DNA from: Aphidius gifuensis
Taxonomy: Eukaryota > Arthropoda > Insecta > Hymenoptera > Braconidae
Assembly: GCF_014905175.1 (NCBI RefSeq)
Contig: NC_057788.1
Coordinates: forward strand, 11,663,446-11,727,445
Reading direction: 5' to 3'
DNA length: 64,000 bases
Each line of letters opens with the position of its first letter. The first letter of the stretch is position 1. This document shows positions 38,508 through 50,600 of this stretch, piece by piece. The notes under the pieces were generated by a model. It was given only the letters and a program-made list of their open reading frames with translations, was not told the DNA's origin and searched no databases. A program made the position numbers and the translations under genes.

Positions 38508-39410
38508 CAGAGTGTCCCATTTTAATTTATCAATGCATTTATTCTGAAAAATATAGCTTAAATTGAAAAATGTTTCAAGTAAAAGTTGTAGGGTTTGGAG
38601 GGGAACATAGAAAACAAAAAAAAAAAAATTCGAAAAATCTAAAATGGCGGAATTTCCGGTATAAACATAATTTTTTTGAATGGATACTACAATTTTTTTT
38701 TGCACCGTTACGTTTTTTACATCAAAACTAACTTTTTTCGGCCCAATTTTATCTGTTTATGGATTTTCCTGAAAAAATATGGCTCTCATCAAAAAATAAT
38801 ATTCAGAAAAAATGTAGCGCTCAAGAAGACAAACACGGAAAAAAAAATTTCAAAATGGCGGAGTTTAAAGTATGAACATCTTTTTTGTTGAGGTTAGGTG
38901 TAATTTTTTTTTACCAAAAAATTGTTCGCATCAAGTCTAACACTTTTTCTAAATAAAATTTTTTGGCTAAGTCCATTTTTTGTATTCATGCTTCTCACTC
39001 CGCCATTTTGAATTTTTTAACAATTTTTTTTTTTTTTTTCGAGTCTGTCTTTCTCAACGCTACAACTTTTCTAAATATTATTTTCAAATCAAAGCCATTT
39101 TTTTTTTTGAAGAAAATCCATCAACTATAGATAAAATTGGGCCGAAAAAAAAGTGATTTTATCGAAAAATTTTTCAAATAAAAAGTATTAGTTTTGATTT
39201 AAGAAACATTTTGGTGTGAAAAAAAAAATACAGTATCCATTTAAAAAAACTATGTTTATACCGGAAACTTCACCATTTTGGATTTTTCGGATTTTTTTTT
39301 TTTTTTTCTATGTCCCCCTCCAAACCCTACAACTTTTACTTGAAACATTTTTCAATTTAAGCTATATTTTTCAAAATAAATCCATTGATAAATTAAAATG
39401 GGACACTCTG
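38508..39410. mobile_element. 903-bp CAGAGTGTCCCA foldback inserted at TA
   Basis: Long inverted arms begin CAGAGTGTCCCATTTTAA and end with its inverse. TA flanks both sides (38506-38507, 39411-39412). The uninterrupted opposite arm of the host element shows the pre-insertion sequence with a single TA, which proves insertion and target duplication. The ends and TA target fit a Tc1/mariner-like non-autonomous element. No transposase is present. Confidence 0.88.
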
Positions 39411-39539
39411 TATAATAGTTTATATAAAATTACATATAAATTTTATTACATTCCCCCTCTCGATACCTCCCATGAATTGTTTTTATTTAAAAATTTTCTT
39501 GATTTTAATTTAAAAAAATCAAAAACAAATCTTCCATCA

Positions 39540-39605
39540 GGATTCTAACCCGCCGGGCCCTTCTGGTTGAGAGGCAAGTACTTTACCTCGAAGCCACAAA
39601 TCTTA
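39540..39605 (-). repeat. tRNA-like segment in left arm of the CCACACGG foldback
   Basis: On the minus strand: TGTGGCTTCGAGGTAAAG (D-arm-like), CTTGCCTCTCAACCAGAAGG (anticodon-arm-like), then GGGTTAGAATCC (box B-like). A diverged mirror copy is in the right arm at 39838-39890. Confidence 0.55.
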
Positions 39606-39837
39606 TGATAAATTTTTGCAAAAACATAAATAAGAATATGACTTCTCTCAATTTTTTGTGGTTTTAATACCGGTTTTATCTTTTTTTTCATAAAAATATG
39701 AACAAAGAGATGTTAAAATTAAAATTTTATATATTTGAATAAAAGTCAGTAATAGAATTATGATTAAAACAGCAAAGTAAAAAAATTGAGAAAAAACATA
39801 TTCTTATTTATATTTTTACAAAGATCTATCATAAGAT

Positions 39838-39890
39838 TTGTGGCATCGAGGTGAAGCACTTGCCTCCCAACCAGAAGGGCAATCAAAAAA
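39838..39890 (+). repeat. tRNA-like segment in right arm of the CCACACGG foldback
   Basis: Mirror copy reading TGTGGCATCGAGGTGAAGC then TTGCCTCCCAACCAGAAGG. Its box B part is degraded compared with 39540-39605. Confidence 0.5.
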
Positions 39891-40143
39891 TTCGATGGAA
39901 GATTGTTTTAATTTTAAATTAAAATTTAAAAAACAAAATAAACAATTTATGAGAGGAAAGAGGAGGAAGCTGTGATAAAGACGTATTATAATTTTATATA
40001 AACTATTATATATATATATAATCGTTATATATAAATTTTTTATAAATTATATACACGTTTTCGCCCAATAGTATATATAATTGATATATATAATTTATTA
40101 TATATAATTTTATATATAAATTATATATTTTTTTTCCGTGTGG

Positions 40144-40794
40144 GATATGAAACCTGCATTCGTTGGTTTAAAGAAGCTCGCGACTTTCTCTTTAAAAATA
40201 AAAAAGAAAATTGTTCAACAATATTTACGAATAAATGTTAAAAATTATTCGAGGTGACATGCCATCGTTAATAAACAATTTTTTATATTATTTTCCGCTA
40301 AAATACGGATTCTGCTATCATCAGTCCACGTTTTTCTCTTTACAGATGAAAAGAGAATTATTTAAAAGGATTATTTTTGGAATTGTTAATAAACAATTGC
40401 AAAACACTACAAAAATAAATATTATTTAATGATTTTTTTTTCATTTTTGATGGCGTGGTCGTTGATGCTTGATTATATAAAATTATACATGTCATGAAGA
40501 TAGTTTGATTTATTGTTGTTGCGTATGATTAAAAATATTTATTGAAATAGATAATATATAACTAAAAAAAAAAGAAAGTGTTATAGTCGAGTTTAATAAT
40601 GATATAGACCCTGATGATTCAGAAGTGACTGTAACTGTTTGTCAATGGATTAAGTGTAATCATGTTTCATTGGCTTGGTTTATATCTTTGTTTAAAAAAC
40701 GAATATTATAGTACAATAAATAAAAAGACCCGTTACAACAATAAATAAATGAATTAAATCAATTATGTACAATGTTATACATATATAATAAAAT
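40144..40794. other. Spacer between foldbacks
   Basis: AT-rich. A 64-codon frame at 40235-40429 shows no family resemblance. No gene or repeat end was recognised. Confidence 0.4.
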
Positions 40795-42500
40795 CTATAC
40801 AGGACTATTCTATAGAGTTCATATATAATATTTCTATAAAAACTATTCTATAGGAAAAATTTTATAAAACATTCCGTTTCGGATATTTTATAAAAATTCA
40901 AAATTCTATAGAAGAATATTTTTATAGAACAGCGTATATGATGATTGAAATCTGTTCAATAAAATAATTATTTGCTCCAATCTTAATAAATACTTAATCA
41001 AGTTATAATAATTCATAAAACCTGATAAATTTTTGATAAAGATTTGATAAAATGCTTTATTAAGGATAACCTACTAAAGATAGGATCAAGAAAACTTTTA
41101 ACTCGTCTGTGATAAGGCCGTCTTGATCCAAACTTGTTCAAGAAAACTTTAACTCTTATTCTTGACTAAAAAAAGCGATCAAGATAGGATCAAAATAAAA
41201 ATTTTAACTTGTTTCTTTGTAATACCGTCTTTATCCAAACTTGATCAAATAAAACTTTAAATATTCTTATTGAATAAAGCCGTCTTGATCAGAATGATAT
41301 CAAAGAAAACTTTAACTGGTCCGTGATACGGCCGTCTTTATCCAAATTTGATCAGAAAATTTAACTTTCGTGACTAAGGCCGTCTTGATCAAGATGGGAT
41401 CAAGAAAACTTTTAACACGTCCGTGATAGGCGTCTTGATCCAAACTTTTATTCAAGAAAACTTTAATTGTCGTTATACGGCCTCTTGATCAAAATTGATC
41501 ATAAAAACTTTAACTCTTCTTGGCTAAAGGCCAGTTGATAAGATAGGATCAAATAAAACTTAACTTGTGCAGCAATAAGGCCGTCTTGATCAAACTTGAT
41601 CAGAATTGATCAATAAATATTTATCTCGTTACTTGTTCTTTTTAAATATTTTCTTGATCAGGAATAGGATCAAAGAAACATTAACTTTTAATTTATTATA
41701 TATTATGTTCATTAGTACGATTTTTTTAAATATTGATAAAAGTTTTTTACTGAAAAAAACGCCAAACGTTGGCTTAATGTCGCAAGACTGGTCTAAATAT
41801 ATAAACTTCAAAATCACACGGTACATGTTTCCCTCCGTGGTCGAGCGGTCTAAAGCGTACCCGTTACTACGTCAATTTATACTTCGTCGGTTCGATTCCC
41901 GGTTACCGTGTATTAGAAAAACAAAAAACTTCTGCGCTCGATAATTATTTAACTCTTTTCTATGACATCACACTTCATAATACAATAATAAAAAATTAAT
42001 AATTTGTAATAATTTTTTTTTCATTTTGATCAGCTTTTGATGAAATATCTTGATCAAGTCTTGATCAAGTATCTTGATCAAAATCTTGATCAAGCATATG
42101 ATCAAATCTTATAAAAGAACGTAACAAACGTGATCAAGATTTGATCAAGATACTTGATCAAGTTTTATCAAATATGATCAATATTATCACGTTTAGCGTT
42201 ACGTTCTTATAAAGCCCATCAAAATCTATCAGAATGGTTGAAATCAATGTTGCCTGATCGAATTCTTGATCAAGACTTGATCTAAATTTCACTCGGGATG
42301 ATGATTATGATATATACCAATCATTTTTTTTATAAAAATAATCCTATAAACCAAATCCTATAAAAAATTAATAAATTCATTCTATAAAAATCAACCACAA
42401 ATTTTATAGAATTTATTCTATAAAAAAAGCGCCAAATCTATATAAGAATTTGTATAAAAATTTTTATAAAAACGTTTTATAGAAATATTTATAAAACTTT
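40795..42500. mobile_element. Foldback-like element with TTGATCAAG tandem repeats and a tRNA-like core
   Basis: The outer flanks (40795-40940 and 42320-42500) share TTCTATAAAA-type sequence in opposite orientation. Inside, 41000-41660 is a tandem of about ten 60-65-bp units (GGCCGTCTTGATCCAAACTT, AAGAAAACTTTAACT). 42040-42290 holds TTGATCAAGA-rich sequence in reverse. The centre has a tRNA-like segment (41827-41911). No protein is recognised. Confidence 0.6.
41827..41911 (+). repeat. tRNA-like (Ser/Leu-type) sequence with box A and box B
   Basis: TGGTCGAGCGGTCTAAAGCG matches the D-arm and box A of type II tRNAs, and GGTTCGATTCC is a perfect box B about 45 bp later. The T stem and acceptor stem do not pair properly, so a functional tRNA is unlikely. 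Running tRNAscan-SE would settle it. Confidence 0.5.
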
Positions 42501-43016
42501 TCGCTACGTGAGCGGTTAACCACTAGAAATACCACCTTCACATCTTACCAACCTGCGCAGCTCACGAAATTCAGTTTTTTTAACAATTAATTTTTCGTTG
42601 ACAAAAGAAAAAATAATAAAACATGTATTTCTCATACAGTCTAAAAAAAGAACAGAACGCAAAGCATCTCTGCTCTAAAATAAAAAAATAAAATTACTTT
42701 GTCTTCTTTCATTAATAAATAAGTATTCTATTAAATAAAAAAAATATAAATATTCTATTAAACAAATCAATAAATATTACTTTTAAATTTCAATAAACAT
42801 AATCATTTGTTAATGATATCAATTAATACTCAGTTCACTGGTTCACTGTAATGTTGGACGATAAACCGGCCTTTTATTTTACTTCAAATTTAAATTGATA
42901 TAATTACCGTAAAAATTAAACTCAATTAAATATACAGGTAAAGTTCAAATTAAATATGTTCTGGTGTAAATTCAGTTACTAGTGATATTCTAGAGACCAA
43001 CAAAAAAGTATGTTGT
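42501..43016. other. Spacer
   Basis: AT-rich with AAATATT-type repeats. No gene or element boundary was recognised. Confidence 0.35.
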
Positions 43017-43165
43017 CCACAGTCCAATTCACAGGGCAAATTTTTATACAGTTTAGGGCTTTTTTTTGCCACTGATGGCGCTTGTCGTCAAATTTTTTTA
43101 ATATAGATTTCACATATAAAAGCTTCACAAGCGCCGCCAGTGGAGGAAAAAAGCCTTAAACTCAA
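43017..43165. mobile_element. CAGTCCAATTCACAGGGC element, partial (copy 1)
   Basis: Contains the family core TTTAGGGCTTTTTTTTGCCA, a GGCGCTTGT block and its inverse ACAAGCGCC. The right end is altered and runs into AAACTGGAA sequence. Confidence 0.7.
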
Positions 43166-43482
43166 TGAAATATAATAAAACTGGAAAGTGAACTCCTATG
43201 CCTAGCCAATGCACGGAGTGTCGCTAGAGATAGCAATATATTGGATGGCTTTCCCTCTCACTCACGCATGCGCACATTAAATCTCGTACAGTCAACGTCA
43301 AAACAAACTAGTACTACACGATATAAAAGTTACATTATATTTCAGTACAGTCTCAACCAACTTTAGTTGACGTGACTGTACCGACAAGAACAAAAGCCCA
43401 TCCATTGAATCTCTCTCTCGGTAACGCTAAGTTCGGCTTCCAGTTTTATTATATTTCAGTGCTTAAACTGTGTTGCCCTGTG

Positions 43483-43967
43483 AATACGGCAGTCAAATTC
43501 ACAGCACCCGTATTCAGAGGATGTTCTCATTAGGGCTTTTTTTTCCGATGGTGGCGCTTGTGAAGCTTTTCTATGTAAAATCTATATAAAAAGTTCACAA
43601 GCGCCGCTATCGGAACTAATGAGCTACATCCTACCCTGAATACTCTGGCATTACAATTTAGGGCTTTTTTCCTCCACTGGCGGTGTTTGTGGAGCTTTTA
43701 TATGTGAAATCTATATAAAAAAAATTTTACAAGCGCCACCACCGGCAAAAAAAGCCCTAAGTTGTAAAAAATTTACCCTGTGAATTGGACTGCGGGTGCG
43801 GGAATCTGGAATACGGTATACTACCACTGCAGTCCAATTCACGGGGAACAATTTAAGCTTTACCATATTTTAATAAAATTTATATAGATTTTACATACAA
43901 AAGCTTCACAAGTGCTATGAGTGGTGAAAAAAGCCCTAAATTGTAATGCCCTGTGAATTGGACTGCT
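43483..43967. mobile_element. Cluster of three GCACCCGTATTCA / GCAGTCCAATTCA elements
   Basis: Adjacent short palindromic elements (about 43500-43640, 43650-43792, 43830-43967) each have a GGGCTTTTTT...GGCGCTTGTG arm and its inverse. Ends vary between GTATTCAGAGGATGTTCTC and GTCCAATTCAC. They are non-coding, 130-160 bp each. Confidence 0.7.
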
Positions 43968-43978
43968 GAAATATAATA

Positions 43979-44232
43979 GGTGCTTTCTTTTGGGTGTTTA
44001 TTTTTTTTCCTGTTTATTTTCGCGCATGCGCAGTTAAATGCGCAGTCGGCAAAAAGTCAGATTGCAACAGCGTAGGACATAAGGAGCTGGATCAGCCATG
44101 TTTTAATTCTTATTTTTTAAGAATTATTTGTTTCATTTATACACTGCTCTCTTCTCAATTTTGCATGACATACGCATGTGCATGATCATGCGCATTGAAG
44201 TGAAAAAAAATAAACACCCAAAAGAAAGCACC
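43979..44232. mobile_element. GGTGCTTTCTTTTG element, full (254 bp), TA-flanked
   Basis: Inverted ends GGTGCTTTCTTTTGGGTGTT and its inverse, with TA at both borders. The interior carries CGCGCATGCGCAG and the palindrome GCATGATCATGC. Confidence 0.85.
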
Positions 44233-44237
44233 TAATA

Positions 44238-44437
44238 GGTGCGTTCTTTCGTCAATTTTTTGTTGGCGCATCATGACCACGCATTTGCGCAGAAGTCGTA
44301 GAATTAAGTAAAATTTTCAAAGTATACATGTGTGCGTTACACACACTTACAAAAATTAAAAACTCACGTGCTTTTTTAGCTTTTGCGCAAATGCGCGATC
44401 ATGATGCGCCAACAAAAAATTGACGAAAGAACGCACC
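44238..44437. mobile_element. GGTGCGTTCTTTCGTC element, full (200 bp), TA-flanked
   Basis: Near-perfect palindrome: GGTGCGTTCTTTCGTCAATT and its inverse, TA at both borders, with GCGCATCATGACCACGCATT in each arm. It begins only six bases after the previous element ends. Confidence 0.85.
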
Positions 44438-44637
44438 TAATAAAACTGGAAGCCGAACTTCGTGTCACCGAGAGAGAAACTCAATGGTTGGGATGTTGTC
44501 CTTGTCGGTACAGTCACGTCAACTATAATTGGTTGAGACTACTGAAATATAATGTTACTTTTATACCGTGTAGTACTAGTTTGTTTTGACGTTGACTGTA
44601 CACGATTTAATGTGCGCATGCGTGAGTGAGGGGAATA

Positions 44638-44972
44638 GGGGGACGTTCCAAAAATCATTCGGAAACCCGGAAGTTCAAGATTGTGATCATAGTAAATTTT
44701 AGATATTTTGTTGTGGTAGACATGATTTTTTGTTCATGTATTTTTATAGGCACAAAACAATAAATTATTATTGTTTAATTATTAATAATAATTATAAAAA
44801 TACTTTTCACAACTGTAATAAGTAACAAAAGTAAATGGCATATGAATATGGCTGTTTTTGTTGTTTACAATATCTTCAGTAACCTCTAGTTACTTATAAG
44901 TTTATTTTATCACTATATTTTTTCGTCTACTGCGCCGCTTCCGGGTTTCCGAGTGATTTTTAGAACGTCCCC
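44638..44972. mobile_element. GGGGACGTTCCAAAAATCA element (335 bp), TA-flanked
   Basis: Inverted ends around GGGGACGTTCCAAAAATCA and GTTTCCGAGTGATTTTTAGA...CCCC. TA lies at both borders (44636-44637, 44973-44974). A second copy is at 58442-58777. Confidence 0.85.
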
Positions 44973-44974
44973 TA

Positions 44975-45233
44975 GGTGCTTTTTTTTGTGTGTTTATTTT
45001 TTTTCACTTCAATGCGCATGATCATGCACATGCTCATATTATGCAAACTTGAGGAGAGAACAGTGGCGTCGAACGAATAATTCTTAAAAAATAAGAAATA
45101 AAATATGGCTAATCCAGCCCTTCATGCCCTACGCTGTTGCAAAATGACTTTTTGCTGACTGCGCATTCAACTGCGCCTGCGCGAAAATAAATAGAAAAAA
45201 AATAAATACACAAAAGAAAGCACGGAAAGCACC
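44975..45233. mobile_element. GGTGCTTTC element (259 bp), sharing a TA with its neighbour
   Basis: Same family as 43979-44232. It starts directly after the TA that closes the GGGGACG element. Its right end has a small duplication (GAAAGCACGGAAAGCACC). Confidence 0.85.
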
Positions 45234-45275
45234 TAATGCCCCTAAGCATGGGAGTTCACTGGAGTTCACCTTCCA

Positions 45276-45752
45276 GCACCCGTATTCACGGGGCAAAATT
45301 GTTCTCATTAGGGCTTTTTTTTTCCGCTGATGGCGCTTGACAAAATTTTTTTTATATAGATTTCATATAAAGTTAAAACGCCACCATCGCCCTAATGAGA
45401 ACATCCTCTGCACCCGTATTCACGGGGCAAAATTGTTCTCATTAGGGCTTTTTTTTTCCGCTGATGGCGCTTGACAAAATTTTTTTTATATAGATTTCAC
45501 ATAGAAAAGCTCCACAAACGCCACCATCGGAAAAAAAAAGCCCTAATGAGAACATCCTCTGAATACGGGTGCTGAATACGGGTGCAGCACCCGTATTCAC
45601 AGGGCATATTTTATGCAATTTAGGGCTTTTTTTTGCCACTGATGGCGCTTATAAATTTTTTTTTATATAAATTTTACATATAAAAGCTCCACAAGCGCTA
45701 CCGGTGGATGAAAAAAGCTCTAAATTGTAATGCCCTGTGAATACGGGTGCAG
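45276..45752. mobile_element. Cluster of CACCCGTATTCAC elements
   Basis: Three adjacent palindromic units (about 45276-45410, 45411-45585, 45588-45752) with GGGCAAAATTGTTCTCATTA or GGGCATATTTTATGCAATT next to the ends. The first looks like a truncated copy of the second. Confidence 0.75.
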
Positions 45753-46028
45753 ACTGCAGTTTTATTATATTTCAGTGTATACTACACGTGTAACTTACAC
45801 GGTATCTTATCAGTTATCTACAAACCCATCACTGCATATATAGATAGAACCAAGAAATGACTAGAGGTCTCTAGTCTTCTTGGATAGAACTATGTTTACA
45901 TATTACATAGAACTTAGAAGTTAGAGCAGGTTAGAACTTCACTCTTCTTCTATGTAGTGTACCGGTCAAAATAATACAGATACACAAAATAAATAAAAAA
46001 AAACAACAAATTCAACTAATTAATTAAA

Positions 46029-47268
46029 ATGTCAAAATTCTTTGCATGGTTTGCAACACCTGTCGGAAAAAAATTTGTTGGTATTGCTGCAGTAACAACA
46101 ACATGTGGAGTTTTTTCAGCTCACTATTTTCCACAAACATTTTTACTAAAAAACTACTACCATGATTTCGTAACAATGCGCAAGTATGAACAAAGTACTT
46201 TTTAAATAAGTTAATTAACAATTAAAACTAATCTTTCAAATAGATATTATAAACAGGCTTCAAATTTAATGTCTAAGTTAATCAAAAATATACCTACATG
46301 ATTATTTCAACAATCATTTTGTCGTCTTATTCTTTTTTAATACCTTGATGGAACTGGCATTAATAACAATACTTTTTATTAATTCACCTAGCTTTAGATG
46401 TACCTGTTAATAATATCTCGTATTAATATTTTTAATTGGAAGCCCTTAATTTTGAAATATTAATTCTTTCAGAAATGGAAATCCTCTTCCTGTAACGCCA
46501 AAATTGACAGCACTTGTCAATGAAGTTTTTGATGATTTGAAGTTAGATGAATACAAAAGAGTAATTATCAAACCATTTATGGTTTTTGGCTTTGACGTTT
46601 GGCATGCAGGATTTTTGTCATCTCGTTTTGGATCTCTCATTGGTTTACCAATAAATTTTACATATACTGACGAAAAATTAATTAACAAAGAATCAATATT
46701 AATTAACAACGAGCCAGTCGAGTGGAATAGTGAAGAGGCCAAACAATTAATTGATTCTTTAATGTTATCAGAGGAAGCTAAAAAATATGCAATTGCAAGA
46801 GAAATACTGATGACAGATAATACAAACGTTACAACTCAAGCTATTGTTTCATCTTTATTGGTTGGTGCCTGTTATGGTTTTACTTCTCACTTAAATGAAA
46901 GTCTAAAAAATTTTCAAAAACCACAATCATTGCGTGTATTATTTTACGGTATAATGGGTACATTTTTTTGGGGACTTTGGACAATGCAAAAAGATGCATG
47001 GACAAGATATATTGAGGCTGACGTTGATAAATTATTGGCACAATTAGGTCCAGTATATGTTAAAGGTGGACATGAATATTATGAAAAATTAGCAAAACGT
47101 AATGCTGCACTTAGAAGACTTCTTGGTGGTGAAGGACAAAATTTATATACAGCAAATGGTAATGAAGTAATTTGGCTTCGACAAAAACGACTTCCTGTTT
47201 CTTATAGAAAACAATACTTCGGCGATTTATTAAAAAATTACGAAGTCACTAATGCTCAAGCATCATAG
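46029..47268 (+). CDS. TMEM177: TMEM177 homologue, mitochondrial inner membrane protein
   Basis: Two exons, 46029-46183 and 46473-47268, joined in phase 2; 316 residues (human 311). The N-terminus MSKFFAWFATPVGKKF is basic, followed by a hydrophobic segment; two further hydrophobic segments lie about residues 170-215. Matches to the family include PVEWNSEEAKQL...LSEEAKKYAIAREI, and near the end GGHEYYEKLAKRNAALRRLL, then LYTANGNEV. Human TMEM177 stabilises COX2 assembly in complex IV with COX20; that role is inferred by homology. The gene sits right at the edge of the repeat island, with only about 270 bp to the nearest MITE. Confidence 0.92.
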
Positions 47269-47647
47269 TTGCACTTATAATTATTATTGATTTTTAAATA
47301 AAAAATTTGTAAATATGATTAATGAATTTATCATTATTATTTATTTATAAGGCATTTTTTCCTTCTTTTGTCATCAAAATATTGATTAATTATAATTACA
47401 TATTTATTTACATAGAATAATAATAATAATAATAATTTGATTGATTGGTTATAAATATTTGTTTACACTATATATTTAAAAAGTTTAATTATTCTGATAA
47501 CATGCATTTTCATTGTATGTACATTAAAATAAAATAAATAAATTCTACAATGGTAAAATAAAAAATTATTGCATTTGGACCAACGTATTGTTTTTTTTTT
47601 TAAATTTTTTTCGGTAAGTATATTAAATTATCGTAAGTATAAAACTT
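47269..47647. other. Short spacer between convergent TMEM177 and golgin-245
   Basis: AT-rich 3' UTRs of both genes with AATAAA-like signals (about 47296, 47534). Nothing else was recognised. Confidence 0.5.
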
Positions 47648-50600
47648 TTACGCAAGTCTCAATGAACCTAATAACGTTAACTTGTCTTCTTCTTTTTTAA
47701 GTATTTTGTTTGTTTGATCTTGATCAAATTTAACAACTGCTGCAATAACTCTAGCAAGCACCAAGGTTTCCCGACCCATCATATATTCATAAAGAATATT
47801 TCTCAGATATTCAATCTCAGTTGAGTCTTCAAGAGTATCATGTCGGAGTTTTATGATTTTACGTAGCTCGGTTAATTCTCGTCGTTGAGACATAACTGTC
47901 TGTTGAAGTGAATGGAATGATCCTGTATTTGATTGAACAGCTGCCATTGCAACTCTTGACATATTTTCCAATTCCTTTAAATAAATAATTGATTATTAAT
48001 TAGATAATTGGATTAAATGTTTACACAGTAAATAATGTGGGTAGTAATTTTAGTATTTTAAACGGAATTTAATAAAGAAAAAAATAAAAAATGGGAAAGC
48101 AATAAATTCATTACTAATGCCTAATTACTAATTACCTCAGATTTTTGGTCTAATTTTTCATCAGTCTGTAACAAAATAGCCAATAAAATAAAAATAAAAT
48201 TGAGCAAAAAATAGCAGGCATAAATAATATTATATTCGAAAGCAAAAACAAATATAACATCTAAATAAAACATTCATACATATCAACATTTTACTTACAA
48301 GCTTGTCATTTTGCCACTCTTTAGTCAATTCTTTAATGTTATCGTCATGTTTAGCCTCTAATTGGCTGATTTTTTGCTGAATAATTGCTTGCCACTTTTT
48401 TTCAATATCACGCAACTCAGCAGCATGTGAATCTTTGATATTTGCAATTGTTGCAACAAGTTTTTCGATTTCTCTCATTGTATCATCGCTTTGTTCTCTT
48501 TTTAAACTTTCAATTTCTTCGGATTTTGCTGTCAATTCAACTTGAAAATCTTTCAATTGTTCTTTATATTGTTGTACTAAATCAGACTCATAATTTTGTT
48601 GACGATCTGAAAAAAAAGAAAAAGTATTAATTAATACATTACCAAAATTGAACTAGTTGGATTTCTAATAAATTGGTAACATTAAATTTTTTAAAACTAA
48701 GTGCAAATTTATCTGACATTAATTGTGAACACGTTAAAAATTTTCCAACTTGAAAGAATAATTTTTTTGTCAACTCAACAGCCAATTATTTCTAAAGAAA
48801 AATGAATTAATAAGTGTTTGAATGACATTAAAACGTAACACTATTTTGTTGATATTCTCACGAATTTTACGTTTAGTAAATGTTGAGTATACATTTCGAA
48901 TTTGCAATATATTGACAACAATCATACTTTGATAAAAGTTGAAAAAATTCGTTATTAAATTGTTAGAATGATAAGACAAGTTGAAGAAGAAAAGACACAA
49001 ACACAAACTTACCAAATTTTTTATTCAATGCTGCTTGTAATTGTTCATCTTTATCATGCAATTGTGCTTGGAATTCTTTAACTAATTGTTGCATACGCAT
49101 ACCCTGCTCAGTTTCTACTGTTTTTATTTGATCTTTAAGACTATTAGTTTCTTTTTTTATTTCTTCATTTAATATTTCCATTTGAGACTCTTTTGCTTGT
49201 GATGTTATAAGTTTTGTTTCACGATCCTGCAATTGTGCCTGAATTTCTTGGATAAGTTTTCTCAAACGATCTTCTTCTTCACATGAAATACTATTGTTTT
49301 TGTTATCAGTAAGTTGATTCTTTCTATCATCCAACTGTGCCTCTAATGTTTCTGAGTGTTTTTTCAATTCCTCTATTACCTGTGTAGTCCAAGCTTCTTT
49401 TTCTAATAGTTCATTTAATTCTTTATTTTTTCGGTCATATTTATCATTAAAATCTGCTTGAAGCAATTTTATTCTATTTTCTAAAGACTGTACATTATTT
49501 TTTAGTTCTTCAATTTCTGCCAAATGTTTATTAGAAAGTTGTTCCATATCAAAAATTCGTGATTGATATTCTGTCTCAGATTTTTGAAGTTGATTGTTTG
49601 ATTCTTTAAGCTCTTTCAATTGTACTTCGGCATTTTCTTTTTCTATTTCAATTTCATTTAATTTTGTTTTTAAAATGACATTTTCTTTACGTTGATTTTG
49701 CAAAATTAAAGACTCTTCACCAAGTGTTTTTATTTGATCTTTTAATATCTCATTTTCACTCAAAAGTTGAGATAATTTTTCCTCTAATTCAATGCTTTTT
49801 TCTTGAATATTTTCAAGTTCTTTATTGACTTTGACTAAGTTTTCATTTTCAGCCGTAACTTGTTCAAGTTTTATTAAATAATTTTTAGCACTCTCTTCAT
49901 GAGTTTTTGCTGATGTTTCAATATTTTTTAACAATATATTTTTACTTTCTGAATCTTGTAATTTTGCATTTATATCTTGAATAGCTTTAGTTTGTTTATT
50001 TTTTAAAATATTTAATTTTTCAATCATTTGATTTTTAGCTTCAAGAGTTTCTACCAATAATAATTTTTCAGTTTCAAGTTTACTATATTTTTCTTCAACA
50101 TCTTTTAATTTTATTTCTATTGCTTCATTGTTGTTTTGACTTGATCGATTATCTTCCAATATTTTTGATATTTCATCATCTTTAGAAGATAATTTATTTT
50201 CCAATTCTTGTATATTATTTTCAAAGGCAATTTTTTGATTATCAAATTCATTTTTCAGCTTTTCTTGATCTACACCATCTTGAATATTTTCATCGGTTAG
50301 TCGTTTGCATTCAGCTGCAAGATCTCGTGATTTTTCTAAACTTTCTTCCAATAATTTTGTGTGATTTTCAATTTGCAATTTTATTTGAGTTAATTCTTCA
50401 TTTTGTTCGTTGAATTTTTGTTCCCAGGATAACAATCCAGTATCTTTTTCTTCAATCAATGTATTTTGTTTGAGAATTTCTGATCTCAAATTAATAACAG
50501 ATTCTTCAGATATTTCAGTTTTTTTTTGCAATGTTTCATTTTCTACTTCTAGTGTTTTTAATTCTTCACTTTTTGTTTCAATGACTGATTGATACTCCAA

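Larger units (their letters stand above)
38374..40143. mobile_element. Foldback element with CCACACGG ends, host of a nested insertion
   Basis: Ends CCACACGGAAA (38374) and TTTCCGTGTGG (40143) are inverted. The arms share a TATATA-rich stretch with ATTGGGCGAAAACGTGTATA on the left and its inverse at about 40048-40068, and each arm carries a tRNA-like segment (39540-39605; 39838-39890). The left arm is interrupted by another element at 38508-39410. Without that insert it is a near-palindrome of about 870 bp. No target duplication was clearly seen. Confidence 0.85.
43250..44637. repeat. Inverted pair of ~200-bp arms enclosing nested MITEs
   Basis: Left arm 43250-43466 (CACTCACGCATGCGCACATT, CAGTCAACGTCAAAACAAAC, GGTAACGCTAAGTTCGGCTT) is matched in reverse by 44443-44637. 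It probably represents one older foldback, about 1.4 kb with insertions, whose middle has been filled by later elements. Confidence 0.7.

Noticed and set aside
41827..41911. Functional tRNA-Ser or tRNA-Leu gene
   Set aside because: Box A and box B are good, but the T stem and acceptor stem do not pair, so it is listed only as tRNA-like.
43994..44185. Repeated ~65-codon frames (ACAVKCAVGKKSDCNSVGHK-like) in several places
   Set aside because: They occur only inside the GGTGCTTTC elements and reflect their shared sequence, not a conserved protein.
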